A DNA stretch of 64,000 nucleotides, from assembly GCF_013184745.1 (NCBI RefSeq), contig NZ_JAATVU010000004.1, positions 113,188 to 177,187 of the forward strand, read 5' to 3'. Under the pieces are notes generated by a model that saw nothing but the letters and a program-made list of their open reading frames with translations, did no database searches and was not told where the DNA came from. Of this stretch, positions 1 to 8,172 are shown piece by piece. Origin of the DNA: Mangrovicoccus sp. HB161399. Lineage in GTDB: Bacteria; Pseudomonadota; Alphaproteobacteria; Rhodobacterales; Rhodobacteraceae. A program made the translations under genes and the position numbers. How positions within the stretch are numbered: the first letter of the stretch is position 1; each line of letters begins with the position of its first letter.

Positions 1-1268
1 CCCTGCTCTGCGCGCTGGCCCTCTGCGCCGCCCCCGCGGCGGCGCAGGACTTCGCGACGCTTAAGGGGCATGGCGGGCCGGTGATGGCCATCGCGGTCTC
101 GCCCGCGGGCCAGGTCGCCACGGGGAGCTTCGACAATTCGGTGGGACTCTGGTCCGGCGGCGCACCGCGATGGCTGGACGGGCACGAGGCCGCGGTGACG
201 GCGCTTGCCTTCGGCCCGGACGGCGCGCTGGTCTCGGGCGGCGACGATTTCGCGGTGCGGCTCTGGGCAGAGGCACCGCGGCTGCTCGGCCGCCACCGCG
301 GCAAGGTCGCCGCGCTGGCCGTGTCGCCGGATGGCGGCACCGTGGCCAGCGGCAGCTGGGACGGTTCCATCCGGCTCTGGCCGCTCGACGGCAGCGGCAG
401 CCGCGCCCTGCCGGCGCCGGGGTCCGGCGTCAACGCGCTGGCCTATGAACGGGATGGCAGCCTCCTTGCCGGGACAATGAAGGGCGCGCTGCTGCGCTAT
501 CCGCCCGACGGCGGCGCGCCGGTTCCGCTGGCGCAGCACGGCTTCGGGATCAACCGGATCGTGCGCGGCGGCGGCTGGATCGCCTATGGCGCGGTCGATG
601 GCGGCACCCGCGTGCTCGATCCGGCCAGCGGCGCGCAGATTGCCGACCTGACGCTGGAGCGCCGTCCGATCCTGGCCATGGCGCATCACCCGGCAACGCA
701 CCAGCTGGCGGTGGGCGACGGCGAAGGCTTCATCATGATCGTCGACACGCGGAGCTGGCGGATCACCCGCGACTTCCGCGCCACGCGGCAGGGCCCGGTC
801 TGGGCGCTGGCCTTCTCGGCCGACGGACGCGTAATCCATGCCGGCGGGCTGGACGACATCGCCTATTCCTGGCCCGTCGACATGCTCGACGCGTTCCAGC
901 CGGGCATCTCCGGCGCGCGCAGCTTCCTGCGCGAAGCCGGCACCATGCCGAACGGCGAGCGGCAGTTCATGCGCAAATGCTCCATCTGCCATGCGCTCGG
1001 TCCCGGCCCCTCGCGCAAGGCGGGGCCGACGCTGCACGGGCTGTTCGGACGCCCGGCCGGGACGGTGCCGGGCTACGGCTATTCCGCGACATTGGACGGG
1101 TCGGGGATCATCTGGACCGAAGAGACGATAGACGCGCTTTTCGATCAGGGTCCGGACCATTACATTCCGGGATCTAAGATGCCCATGCAGGTGATCGCCG
1201 GGGCGGATGACCGCGCCGACCTGATCGCCTATCTCAGAGAGGCCACCAAGGGAGAGGGACCGCCATGA
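1..1268 (+). CDS. Exported WD40-repeat / cytochrome c fusion protein (5' end outside window)
   Basis: The reading frame is open from base 3, where the tail of a signal peptide ends in the cleavage-like motif PAAAQ, so the true start lies before the window. About 300 residues of WD40-like repeats follow, with recurring GHxxxVxALAxSPDG and SGSxDxxxxLW patterns. The C-terminal ~100 residues form a mono-haem cytochrome c domain with the haem motif CSICH, a preceding GERQFMRKC and a distal SKMPMQ axial methionine. The protein should therefore sit in the periplasm and take part in electron transfer or haem-dependent sensing. The partner is not visible. Its stop overlaps the next small gene by 4 bases (ATGA). 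The domain assignment is secure; the physiological role is unknown. Confidence 0.85.
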   Translation, partial: LLCALALCAAPAAAQDFATLKGHGGPVMAIAVSPAGQVATGSFDNSVGLWSGGAPRWLDGHEAAVTALAFGPDGALVSGGDDFAVRLWAEAPRLLGRHRGKVAALAVSPDGGTVASGSWDGSIRLWPLDGSGSRALPAPGSGVNALAYERDGSLLAGTMKGALLRYPPDGGAPVPLAQHGFGINRIVRGGGWIAYGAVDGGTRVLDPASGAQIADLTLERRPILAMAHHPATHQLAVGDGEGFIMIVDTRSWRITRDFRATRQGPVWALAFSADGRVIHAGGLDDIAYSWPVDMLDAFQPGISGARSFLREAGTMPNGERQFMRKCSICHALGPGPSRKAGPTLHGLFGRPAGTVPGYGYSATLDGSGIIWTEETIDALFDQGPDHYIPGSKMPMQVIAGADDRADLIAYLREATKGEGPP

Positions 1269-1390
1269 AAGCCATGCTCACGGGCTTTGCCGCCATCGCC
1301 GCGATCGGCATTGCCGCATATTTCGGCCTGCATGAAATCGGCCTGAGCTCGGCCGAGGTCTATTCCACGCAGAATGTCCGCCTCGACTGA
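1265..1390 (+). CDS. 41-residue small membrane protein
   Basis: A short frame starts at the ATGA overlap with the cytochrome gene. It encodes an N-terminal hydrophobic stretch (roughly residues 4-21, rich in Ala, Ile and Gly) and a short polar tail ending in NVRLD. Its last 17 bases overlap the start of the following regulator gene in another frame, so it translationally links the two larger genes. Its position and one-helix design suggest a membrane accessory of the cytochrome protein. No family is recognised. The compact overlaps argue that it is translated, but the size alone is weak evidence. Confidence 0.5.
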   Translation: MKAMLTGFAAIAAIGIAAYFGLHEIGLSSAEVYSTQNVRLD

Positions 1391-2762
1391 GGCGCGGCGC
1401 GTGGCGGATGCCGCCGGAGCGCGGGACGATTACGGGCCGATGCTGGCCGGCGCCTCGATCCTGGTGGTCGATGACGAACCCGGCATGCGCAATTTCCTCG
1501 TCAAGATCCTGGCGCCGCGGGTGCAGCGGATCGAGGCGGCGGCCTCGGCGGCCGACGCCACGAAGAAGCTCGACGCGGCGCATTTCGACCTGGTGATCCT
1601 CGACAACCTGCTGCCGAAGACCACGGGACTCGACTGGCTGGCGGAACAGGCGCGGCGCGGCTTCTTCGGCGACACGATCCTGATCACCGCCTATGCCGAC
1701 CTGGAGACCGCCATCGCCGCGCTGCGCGCCGGGGTCGCGGATTTCGTGCTGAAGCCGTTCCGCGCCAACCAGATCCTCGGGGCGGTGGCGCGCACGCTCG
1801 ACCGCAAGCACCTGCGCCGGGAAAACGCGCTGCTGCGGCGGGAGCTGCGCAGCGGCCAGCTTCAGGGCAAGCTGCTGGGCAAGTCCGAGGTGATGGTCGC
1901 GCTGCGCGCGCTGCTGGCCCGTCTGGCGCCGCTGCCGACGCCGGTGCTGTTCACGGGCGAAAGCGGCACCGGCAAGGAACTGGCGGCGCGGCAGCTGCAC
2001 GCGCTGTCTGACCGCGCGGAGAAGCCCTTCGTCCCGGTGAACTGCGCGGCCATAGCGCCCGGGCGCATGGTGCAGGAGCTGTTCGGCAGCATCGGCGCCG
2101 ACGGGCGGCTGAAGCCGGGGCTGCTGCTGCTGGCGGATGGCGGGACGCTGTTTCTCGACGAGGTGGCGCAGATGCCCGAGGCGCTGCAGGCGGCGCTGCT
2201 GCGGGTGCTGGAGGACCAGCGCATCCGCCCGGTGGGCGCCGAGCGCGAGCTGCGGCTGAACCTGCGCTTCCTCTTCGCGACCAATGCCGATCTCGGCGCC
2301 GCGGTGGCCGAAGGCCGGTTCCGCGCCGACCTGTTCCACCGGATCGACGTTCTGCGGGTCGGGATGCCGCCGCTCAGCGAGCGGTCCGACGACATCCTGG
2401 ATCTGGCCGCGCTCTTCATGGCGCAGTTCTCCAAGGCGCTCGGCATGCCGGAGCTGGAGCTCGACGAGGAGACCCTGCTGAAGCTGCGCCGCTACGCCTG
2501 GCCCGGCAATGTCCGCGAGCTGCGCAACCTGGTGGAGCGCTCGGTGATCCTCGGCGCCTTCCCCGAGGAATTCGCCGGTGGCGGCAAGGTCACCGGCGCG
2601 CAGGCGATCGAGGATCTCGATCTGGTGGTGCAACGCCACATCCTGCACATGCTGGACCTCTGCGGCGGCAACCGCGCCGAGGCCGCGCGGCGGCTGGGCG
2701 TGTCGCGCAAGACCATCGACCGCAAGATGGCGCTTTGGGAGGAGCCCGGCGTTCCGCCCTGA
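1374..2762 (+). CDS. NtrC-family response regulator lacking the GAFTGA loop
   Basis: The 462-residue protein has three modules. A receiver domain spans about residues 27-140, with the acidic pair in VVDDEP, phospho-acceptor Asp77 in VILDN and Lys127 in LKPF. An AAA+ domain follows with Walker A GESGTGKE (195-202) and Walker B TLFLDEV (258-264). A Fis-type helix-turn-helix ends the protein (GNRAEAARRLGVSRKTIDRKM). In sigma-54 activators ELFG is followed by HxxGAFTGA; here the corresponding segment reads ELFGSIGADGRLKPG, so the sigma-54 contact loop is absent. That points to a regulator acting without sigma-54, as described for Rhodobacter capsulatus NtrC. No cognate kinase is in view; it may lie upstream of the window. 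Confidence 0.85.
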   Translation: MSASTEARRVADAAGARDDYGPMLAGASILVVDDEPGMRNFLVKILAPRVQRIEAAASAADATKKLDAAHFDLVILDNLLPKTTGLDWLAEQARRGFFGDTILITAYADLETAIAALRAGVADFVLKPFRANQILGAVARTLDRKHLRRENALLRRELRSGQLQGKLLGKSEVMVALRALLARLAPLPTPVLFTGESGTGKELAARQLHALSDRAEKPFVPVNCAAIAPGRMVQELFGSIGADGRLKPGLLLLADGGTLFLDEVAQMPEALQAALLRVLEDQRIRPVGAERELRLNLRFLFATNADLGAAVAEGRFRADLFHRIDVLRVGMPPLSERSDDILDLAALFMAQFSKALGMPELELDEETLLKLRRYAWPGNVRELRNLVERSVILGAFPEEFAGGGKVTGAQAIEDLDLVVQRHILHMLDLCGGNRAEAARRLGVSRKTIDRKMALWEEPGVPP

Positions 2763-2808
2763 GCCATCCTGCGCTACACTGGGGCAAAACTTGGGGGCGG
2801 AGCAGGAC

Positions 2809-4083
2809 ATGACCGGAATATCCGACGGCCGGACAGGCATCCGGAAGCTGCGGCACAGGGCGCTGGCCGCACTGGCTGCGCTCTGTCTCGCGCTGCCCGC
2901 CGCCGCAGTCGACCGTGCGGCCGCCGAACGGCAGTTCCGCGGCTGGCTGGAACAGACCGTCTGGCCGCAGGCCGCGCGCAAGGGCGTGTCGCGCGCCACT
3001 TTCGAGCAGGCCTTCGCCGGGGTGCGGCTGAACTGGGACCTGCCCGATCTCGTGCCGCCGGGCACCAAGCCTGCGACGCCGAGGCAGCAGCGCCAGGCCG
3101 AATTCGGCCAGCCCGCCAAGTATTTCAGCCGCGGCTCTCTCGAGGGGGCGACCAGCGTCGGGCGGCAGATGGCCGGCCGCCACGCCAGGGCGCTGGCCGC
3201 CACCGAGCGCGCCACCGGCGTGCCGGGGCGGATCGTGCTGGGCATCTGGGGCCGCGAAAGCGGCTATGGCCGCGCCTCCATCCCCTACAACGCCTTCGAG
3301 GTGCTGGGCACCAAGGGCTTCATGTCGACCCGGCCGGACTATTTCACGGCCGAGCTGGTCGCGCTGCTGCAGATCGCCGAAGGAGGGCACGCGCCGGAAA
3401 GCGCGATGAAAAGCTCCTGGGCCGGGGCGCTGGGACAGCCCCAATTCATGCCCACGAGCTTCCTGCAATACGCCGCCGACGGCACCGGCGACGGCCATGC
3501 CGACATCTGGCGGTCCGAGACCGACACGATTGCCTCGATCGGCGTCTACCTGGCGAAGCATGGCTGGCAGAAGGGCCGGGACTGGGGCTTCGAGGTACGC
3601 GTGCCCGCCTCGGTTTCCTGCACTCTGGAAGGACCCGACCAGGGGCGGCGGATCTCGAACTGGGAAAAGATGGGCATCACCCGCGTCTCGGGCCGCCCCT
3701 TCCCGCAGAACGAGCGGCGCGGCCAGGGATTCCTGCTGATGCCCGCCGGGCGGCATGGACCGGCCTTCATCGTCACGCCGAATTTCTACGTGCTGAAGGA
3801 CTACAACATGAGCGATCTCTACGCGCTCTATGTCGGCCATGTCGGCGACCGCATCCAGTACGGGGCTGGGGATTTCAGCGCGCCCTGGGGCAATGTCGGC
3901 GGTCTCTACCGGTCGGACGTGGCCCAGATGCAGCGCGCGCTGGAACGGATGGGCCATGATGTCGGCGGCGCGGACGGGCTGCCTGGGTACAAGACCCGCC
4001 GCTCGATCGGGCGCTGGCAGGAATCGCGCGGCATGGCGGCAACCTGCTTCCCCGAGGCCCCGATGAAGGCAAGCCTGCGCTAG
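2809..4083 (+). CDS. Lytic murein transglycosylase, MltB/GH103 family with C-terminal peptidoglycan-binding domain
   Basis: The 424-residue protein begins with a Sec signal peptide (about residues 1-33, ending ALPAAA). The GH103 catalytic domain covers roughly residues 35-345, with the catalytic glutamate Glu150 in GIWGRESGYG and the family blocks YNAFEVLGTKG and GALGQPQFMPTSF. A peptidoglycan_binding_1-like domain forms the last ~60 residues (DVAQMQRALERMGHDVGGADG). Such enzymes cleave the MurNAc-GlcNAc bond non-hydrolytically to give 1,6-anhydro-muropeptides in the periplasm. The start chosen is the ATG immediately before the signal peptide, 46 bases after the preceding regulator. The gene appears to be independent of its neighbours. 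Confidence 0.9.
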   Translation: MTGISDGRTGIRKLRHRALAALAALCLALPAAAVDRAAAERQFRGWLEQTVWPQAARKGVSRATFEQAFAGVRLNWDLPDLVPPGTKPATPRQQRQAEFGQPAKYFSRGSLEGATSVGRQMAGRHARALAATERATGVPGRIVLGIWGRESGYGRASIPYNAFEVLGTKGFMSTRPDYFTAELVALLQIAEGGHAPESAMKSSWAGALGQPQFMPTSFLQYAADGTGDGHADIWRSETDTIASIGVYLAKHGWQKGRDWGFEVRVPASVSCTLEGPDQGRRISNWEKMGITRVSGRPFPQNERRGQGFLLMPAGRHGPAFIVTPNFYVLKDYNMSDLYALYVGHVGDRIQYGAGDFSAPWGNVGGLYRSDVAQMQRALERMGHDVGGADGLPGYKTRRSIGRWQESRGMAATCFPEAPMKASLR

Positions 4084-4146
4084 GGTCAGGATGCCTTGGT
4101 TTGTGCTGTTCCGCATGCTTCGCGGCTGCAACGACACAGCAGTGAC

Positions 4147-4702
4147 ATGAGCGGTGTCTTCCGGCTGCCGGACGCGCACATGGCGCGTCTGGCCCGCTTC
4201 TTTCCGAAGCCGCACGGAAAGCTCGAAAAACGCCCGGCAGTCTCTGGAAGCACTGGAGCGGGAAGGGCATCTTCGCGCAGATCACGGCGGGCGCGGCCGC
4301 CTCACCGGCCGAACCGGAAGCGGCATGGACATCAAGCCCCGCGCCATCTGTGGCCGCCCGGTGCGACCGGTTGAGCTGTTCGTCACCGCCGGACAGGCGA
4401 GCAATCATGCCGGCGCAAGAGCGCTGATCGGCAGCCTGCCCAGCGTCAAATGGCGGCCCGGGAGTTGCGGCCATGATGCTGGCCGGCTCCGGGAAGCGTT
4501 GCAGGACAAGGGCATGCGCGCGTGCATTCCGGGCCGAAAGCAACGCAAGATCCCTTTCAACCACGGCAAGCGGCGCGACCGCATCGAGATCATGTCCGGC
4601 AGGCTCAGGGACCGGAGGCGTGCTGCAACCCGCTGCGGCAGCTGTCCCAGGGTCTTCCTCCAGGCCATCGCTCTCGCGGCAACCGTCACCTTCTGGGCAT
4701 GA
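4147..4702 (+). pseudogene. Degenerate IS5-family transposase
   Basis: Fragments typical of a Rhodobacteraceae IS5-group transposase occur in order but in three different frames. The N-terminal MARLARFFPKPHGK is in frame 1 near 4180. LWKHWSGKGIFAQITAG is in frame 3 near 4240. A long frame-2 stretch from 4264 reads GGRGRLTGRTGSG, VTAGQASNHAGARALIGSLP, LQDKGMRACIPGRKQRK, RRDRIEIMSGRLRD and finally IALAATVTFW. The central section carrying a catalytic Asp is shortened and several conserved residues are altered. This is a dead insertion sequence. It fills most of the gap between the transglycosylase and the tungstate operon; clear terminal repeats were not found. Confidence 0.75.
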
Positions 4703-4711
4703 ACCCCGGCC

Positions 4712-5596
4712 CTAGGCGTTCCAGACCACCTGGCCAAGCCGCGACAGGCCGTAGCCGCCCAGGTTTTCGGCGCGCTTGCGGAAGGGCTCCGAGCGGCAGA
4801 AGGCCATCAGCTCCTGCAGCGGCGGCTCGAACCAGGCGCGGCGGCAGGCCAGAAGGTCGAAGCGCTCCTCGATCACCGGCACGAAGCGCAGCCCGTAGGT
4901 GCGGGCCAGCGTTTCCAGCCCGAAGGTGACGTCCGCCTCGCCGCGGCGCACGGCCTGCACCGCCTCGTCCTCGGTGCGCTCCAGCCCGGCCAGCCGGACC
5001 TTGCCGAGATCGAGACCCGCCTCCGACGCAAGGTCGGACAGCAGCCCGGCGGTGCCGGAGGCGTCCTGCCGCGGCGCGAGCCGCAGCCCGGCCAGCCCGG
5101 CCAGGCCGGCGGGCGCCGCGACCCCCTCGCGCAGAACCAGCCCGCGGCGGCGCGTGGCGAAGCCGACCAGCACCGCGTCGAGACCGCCCGCCGCCTCGCG
5201 CGCGGCGGCGATGTTCCAGCTGCCGCCGGTGTCGCGCAGGTGCATCCCGGCCGCCACGCCCTCGCCGGCGGCGAAGCGGGCCAGCCCGTCGAGCGAGCCG
5301 TCGAAATAGGTCGCAAGCCCGCAGCGCGACTGGCGGATCGCCCAGTCGAGCAGCGGATCGTGGCTGCCCAGGAACACGCCCGGACGCGGCGCGGCAGGCG
5401 CGCTGCGCCCGCCCCGCGCGCCCTCGATCCAGGCGCGGATCTCGGCGGCCGGAAACAGCAGCTTGCCGGTGGCGCGCGAACAGGGCAGCTCGCCCGAGGC
5501 GGCCAGATCGTAGATCTTGCGCTCCTTCAGGCGAAGCAGCTCCGCCAGCTCGCGCACGGTCAGGTATTCATGGGTCGGGCTCTGCAGGTCGGTCAT
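4712..5596 (-). CDS. Helix-turn-helix regulator with periplasmic-binding-protein-like ligand domain, probably tungstate/molybdate responsive
   Basis: The 294-residue protein has an excisionase/MerR-like winged HTH in residues ~10-60 (EYLTVRELAELLRLKERKIYDLAASGELPCSRATGKLLF). A substrate-binding-protein-like domain follows, with a Ser/Gly-rich ligand patch (GSHDPLLDW) and the hinge-type segment ADVTFGLETLARTYGLRFVP. This architecture is known from one-component regulators that sense molybdate or related oxyanions. It lies on the same strand 46 bases after tupA, as the last gene of the tungstate operon, so regulation of that operon is the natural proposal. The start is the ATG directly before the conserved HTH; an upstream extension is proline/arginine rich and unlikely to be coding. 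Confidence 0.75.
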   Translation of the reverse strand: MTDLQSPTHEYLTVRELAELLRLKERKIYDLAASGELPCSRATGKLLFPAAEIRAWIEGARGGRSAPAAPRPGVFLGSHDPLLDWAIRQSRCGLATYFDGSLDGLARFAAGEGVAAGMHLRDTGGSWNIAAAREAAGGLDAVLVGFATRRRGLVLREGVAAPAGLAGLAGLRLAPRQDASGTAGLLSDLASEAGLDLGKVRLAGLERTEDEAVQAVRRGEADVTFGLETLARTYGLRFVPVIEERFDLLACRRAWFEPPLQELMAFCRSEPFRKRAENLGGYGLSRLGQVVWNA

Positions 5597-5642
5597 CGGC
5601 TCGGACTTGGGGGAACGGCGGCGCGCCGTCCCCGCGATGCTA

Positions 5643-6464
5643 TCAGTTTCCGGGCGCATTCGGGAAAAAGAGCTGCTGGCCGTCCACCTGGTAGGCCGCA
5701 ATGGTCCGCTGGCCCTCCGGCGACAGCAGCCAGCCGGCGAAATCCTGTGCCGCCGCGATATTGGCCGAGGGGCATTTTTCCGGGTTCACCGGGATCACGC
5801 CGTACTGGTTGAACAGATCGGCATCGCCCTGCACCTCGACCGCGTAATCCTGCTTGTTGCCGAAGCTGATCCAGGTGGCGCGGTCGGTCAGCACATAGGC
5901 GCCCATGCCGATCCCCGCATTCAGCGTCGCGCCCATGCCAGAGCCGGTCTCGCGGTACCAGTCGCCCGAGGCGGCCGTGGGGTCGATCCCGGCGGCCTTC
6001 CACAGCGCGACCTCCTTCTTGTGGGTGCCCGAGTCGTCTCCGCGCGAGGCGAAGAGCGCGCCGGAGGCGGCGATCTTCTCCAGCGCGGCCTCCGCATCGG
6101 TCATGCCCGCCACGCCTGCCGGGTCGCCTTCCGGCCCGACGATGACGAAGTCGTTGTACATCAGGTCGGTGCGCTTGGTGCCATAGCCCGCGGCGACGAA
6201 TTTCTCCTCGGCCGGCTTGGCATGGACCAGCAGCAGGTCGCCGTCGCAGTTCTCCGCGTTGCGGATCGCCTGGCCGGTGCCGACGGCAACGACATGGACC
6301 TCGATGCCGCTCTCGCCGGAATAGATCGGCAGCAGGTAGTCGTAGAGCCCCGAATTCGCCGTCGAGGTGGTGGATTGCACGATGATCGACACGTCGTCGG
6401 CCTGTGCCGCTGCGGCGAGGCCCAGCGACAGCGCGGCGGCAGCGGTGATCCTGAAGATGGCCAT
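5643..6464 (-). CDS. tupA: Tungstate ABC transporter, periplasmic substrate-binding protein TupA
   Basis: The 273-residue exported protein has a signal peptide ending in AAAAQA|DD and the diagnostic N-terminal oxyanion-binding motif STTSTANSGLYDYLLP. Further TupA-like blocks are YNDFVIVGPEGDPAG, FASRGDDSGTHKKE and TGSGMGATLNAG. TupA delivers tungstate, with higher affinity than molybdate, to the TupB permease. It is preceded by tupC and tupB on the same strand, giving the order tupB-tupC-tupA. The start is an ATG with an AGAGGAG-like ribosome binding site; a longer in-frame extension lacks signal-peptide character. Confidence 0.9.
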   Translation of the reverse strand: MAIFRITAAAALSLGLAAAAQADDVSIIVQSTTSTANSGLYDYLLPIYSGESGIEVHVVAVGTGQAIRNAENCDGDLLLVHAKPAEEKFVAAGYGTKRTDLMYNDFVIVGPEGDPAGVAGMTDAEAALEKIAASGALFASRGDDSGTHKKEVALWKAAGIDPTAASGDWYRETGSGMGATLNAGIGMGAYVLTDRATWISFGNKQDYAVEVQGDADLFNQYGVIPVNPEKCPSANIAAAQDFAGWLLSPEGQRTIAAYQVDGQQLFFPNAPGN

Positions 6465-6514
6465 GATGGGAAGCTCCTCTCTGCCCGTTTGTCCGGAAGG
6501 TCCTGCCGGCGGGA

Positions 6515-7300
6515 TCACAGGATGATCCTGCCCGCCAGGTAGTCCCGCGCCGCCTGCGACCGCGGCTCGGGGAAGAAATCGGCGGCGGCGGCGTGCTCGG
6601 CGACCCTGCCGCGATGCAGGAAGACCACCTCGTCGGCGATCCGCCGCGCCTGGCCGATGTCATGGGTGACGAAGATGATGCGGGTGCCGCGGGCGCGCGC
6701 CTCGCCGACGATCCGCTCGATCACCAGCACCGAGGCCGGATCGAGGCTGGCGGTCGGCTCGTCGAGAAACAGCACTTCCGGCCCGGTGGCCAGCGCCCGG
6801 GCCAGGGCCAGCCGCTGCGCCTCGCCGCCCGACAGCAGGCGGGCGGGCTGGCGCGCCTTGGCCAGCAGACCGACATCGGCCAGCAGTTCATCGCGGCGGC
6901 TGCGGTCGCGGCCGCGTGCCTTCAGCACGAAATCCAGGTTCGCGGCGACCGAGCGGCGCAGCAGCACCGGCTTCTGGAAGACCAGCGCCTGCCGCGCGGT
7001 GGCCCGGGCCGCGTCGAGGCCGTTCCAGCTGACCCGGCCCGCGCTCGGCGCGATCAGCCCGTGCAGCAGCTTCAGCAGGATGCTCTTGCCCGCGCCGTTG
7101 GGCCCCATGATGACCGTGCAGCCCGCGGGCGCCAGCGCCAGATCCACTCCGTCGAGCAGCACTGCGCCCCCGGCCTCCAGCCGCAGCCCGGACACCTGCA
7201 ACGGCAGGAGCGACGCGGGCCGGGCGGCAGCGGCATGGGCGGGCGGCAGGGCCAGGGCATCTGACATGCCGAGGCCGGTGACGGAGACGTCCTCAGGCAT
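6515..7300 (-). CDS. tupC: Tungstate ABC transporter, ATP-binding protein TupC
   Basis: This 261-residue ABC ATPase has Walker A GPNGAGKS, a Q-loop in VFQKPVLLRRSV, the signature LSGGEAQRLALARAL, Walker B VLFLDEPTASLD and a switch histidine in FVTHD. The phrase FQKPVLLRRSV is typical of the TupC/phosphate-like group. Its start overlaps the end of tupB by 8 bases, indicating translational coupling. It powers tungstate import with TupB and TupA. The first ~30 residues are an Ala/Pro-rich extension and an internal ATG 33 bases downstream is an alternative start. Confidence 0.88.
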   Translation of the reverse strand: MPEDVSVTGLGMSDALALPPAHAAAARPASLLPLQVSGLRLEAGGAVLLDGVDLALAPAGCTVIMGPNGAGKSILLKLLHGLIAPSAGRVSWNGLDAARATARQALVFQKPVLLRRSVAANLDFVLKARGRDRSRRDELLADVGLLAKARQPARLLSGGEAQRLALARALATGPEVLFLDEPTASLDPASVLVIERIVGEARARGTRIIFVTHDIGQARRIADEVVFLHRGRVAEHAAAADFFPEPRSQAARDYLAGRIIL

Positions 7301-8000
7301 GGGCCTGCCTCGCGGCGGTCAGGCGCAGCGCCTGCACCGCGGCATTCACCCCCAGCGCCAGCACCAGCAGCACGATCCCCAGCGCCAGCGCCAGCGCCAG
7401 GTCGCCCTTCGAGGTCTCCAGCGCGATGGCGGTGGTCATGACCCGGGTCAGGTGGTCGATATTGCCGCCGACGATGATCACCGCGCCGACCTCGGCGATG
7501 GCGCGGCCGAACCCGGCCAGCCAGACCGTCAGCAGCGCGTAGCGCCCGTCCCAGAGCAGCGTGGCGATGCTCTGGCGCGGGCTGAGGCAGAGCGAGCGGA
7601 ACTGGTCGGCATATTCGGCATGCAGATCCTCCAGCACCTGCCGCGACAGGGCGGCGACGATGGGCACGATCAGGATGGTCTGCGCCAGGATCATCGCGCC
7701 CGGCGTGTAGAGCAGGCCGAGAAAGCCCAGCGGACCCGAGCGCGACAGGCTGAGATAGACCAGAAGCCCCACCACCACCGGCGGCAGCCCCATCAGCGCG
7801 TTCATGACCACGAGGACCAGGCCCCTGCCCCGGAACCGGCTGACCGCGACCAGCGCGCCCACCGGCAGGCCGATGGCGCTGGCCAGGAGCGTGGCGCTCA
7901 GGCTGACCCTCAGCGACAGCCCGACGATTTCGTAGAGATCCGCCTCCCCGGACAGGACCAGCGACAGCGCCAGCCCGAAAGCCTCTGCGATATTCTGCAA
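7293..8000 (-). CDS. tupB: Tungstate ABC transporter, permease TupB (TTG start)
   Basis: The 235-residue integral membrane protein has about five hydrophobic segments and the binding-protein-dependent permease motif around EYADQFRSLCLSPRQSIATLLW. The blocks GRAIAEVGAVIIVGGNIDH and RVMTTAIALETSKGD are characteristic of TupB. The start is TTG: an in-frame TAA lies two codons upstream, no ATG is available, and a strong GGGAGGG Shine-Dalgarno sits about 7 bases before the TTG. The ribosome binding site is enclosed by a perfect inverted repeat (separate entry). It is the first gene of the tup operon. Confidence 0.88.
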   Translation of the reverse strand: MQNIAEAFGLALSLVLSGEADLYEIVGLSLRVSLSATLLASAIGLPVGALVAVSRFRGRGLVLVVMNALMGLPPVVVGLLVYLSLSRSGPLGFLGLLYTPGAMILAQTILIVPIVAALSRQVLEDLHAEYADQFRSLCLSPRQSIATLLWDGRYALLTVWLAGFGRAIAEVGAVIIVGGNIDHLTRVMTTAIALETSKGDLALALALGIVLLVLALGVNAAVQALRLTAARQAHA

Positions 8001-8027
8001 AATTTACCCTCCCCGCGGAAATTTTGC
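7997..8027 (-). promoter_or_regulatory. Perfect 9-bp inverted repeat bracketing the tupB ribosome binding site
   Basis: GCAAAATTT at 7997-8005 and AAATTTTGC at 8019-8027 are exact reverse complements separated by 13 bases that contain the tupB Shine-Dalgarno. One arm also covers the TTG start codon. It could be a protein operator for the linked HTH regulator or an mRNA hairpin occluding the ribosome binding site. The arms are AT-rich islands in very GC-rich DNA. It does not match the classical ModE or TunR motifs as remembered. Confidence 0.55.
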
Positions 8028-8172
8028 GTCCTCCCGACTATGCAGGACCGCGCGCAGGACGCAAGCGGGGATTGCTCCGGCAGCGGCGGGGGCCGCACGC
8101 AACGGCGGGGCGCCAAGGGCCTGCCTGCGTCGCCCCTGGCTCCCCTCGCCGCCGGTGACGGCGGCCCGTCCG

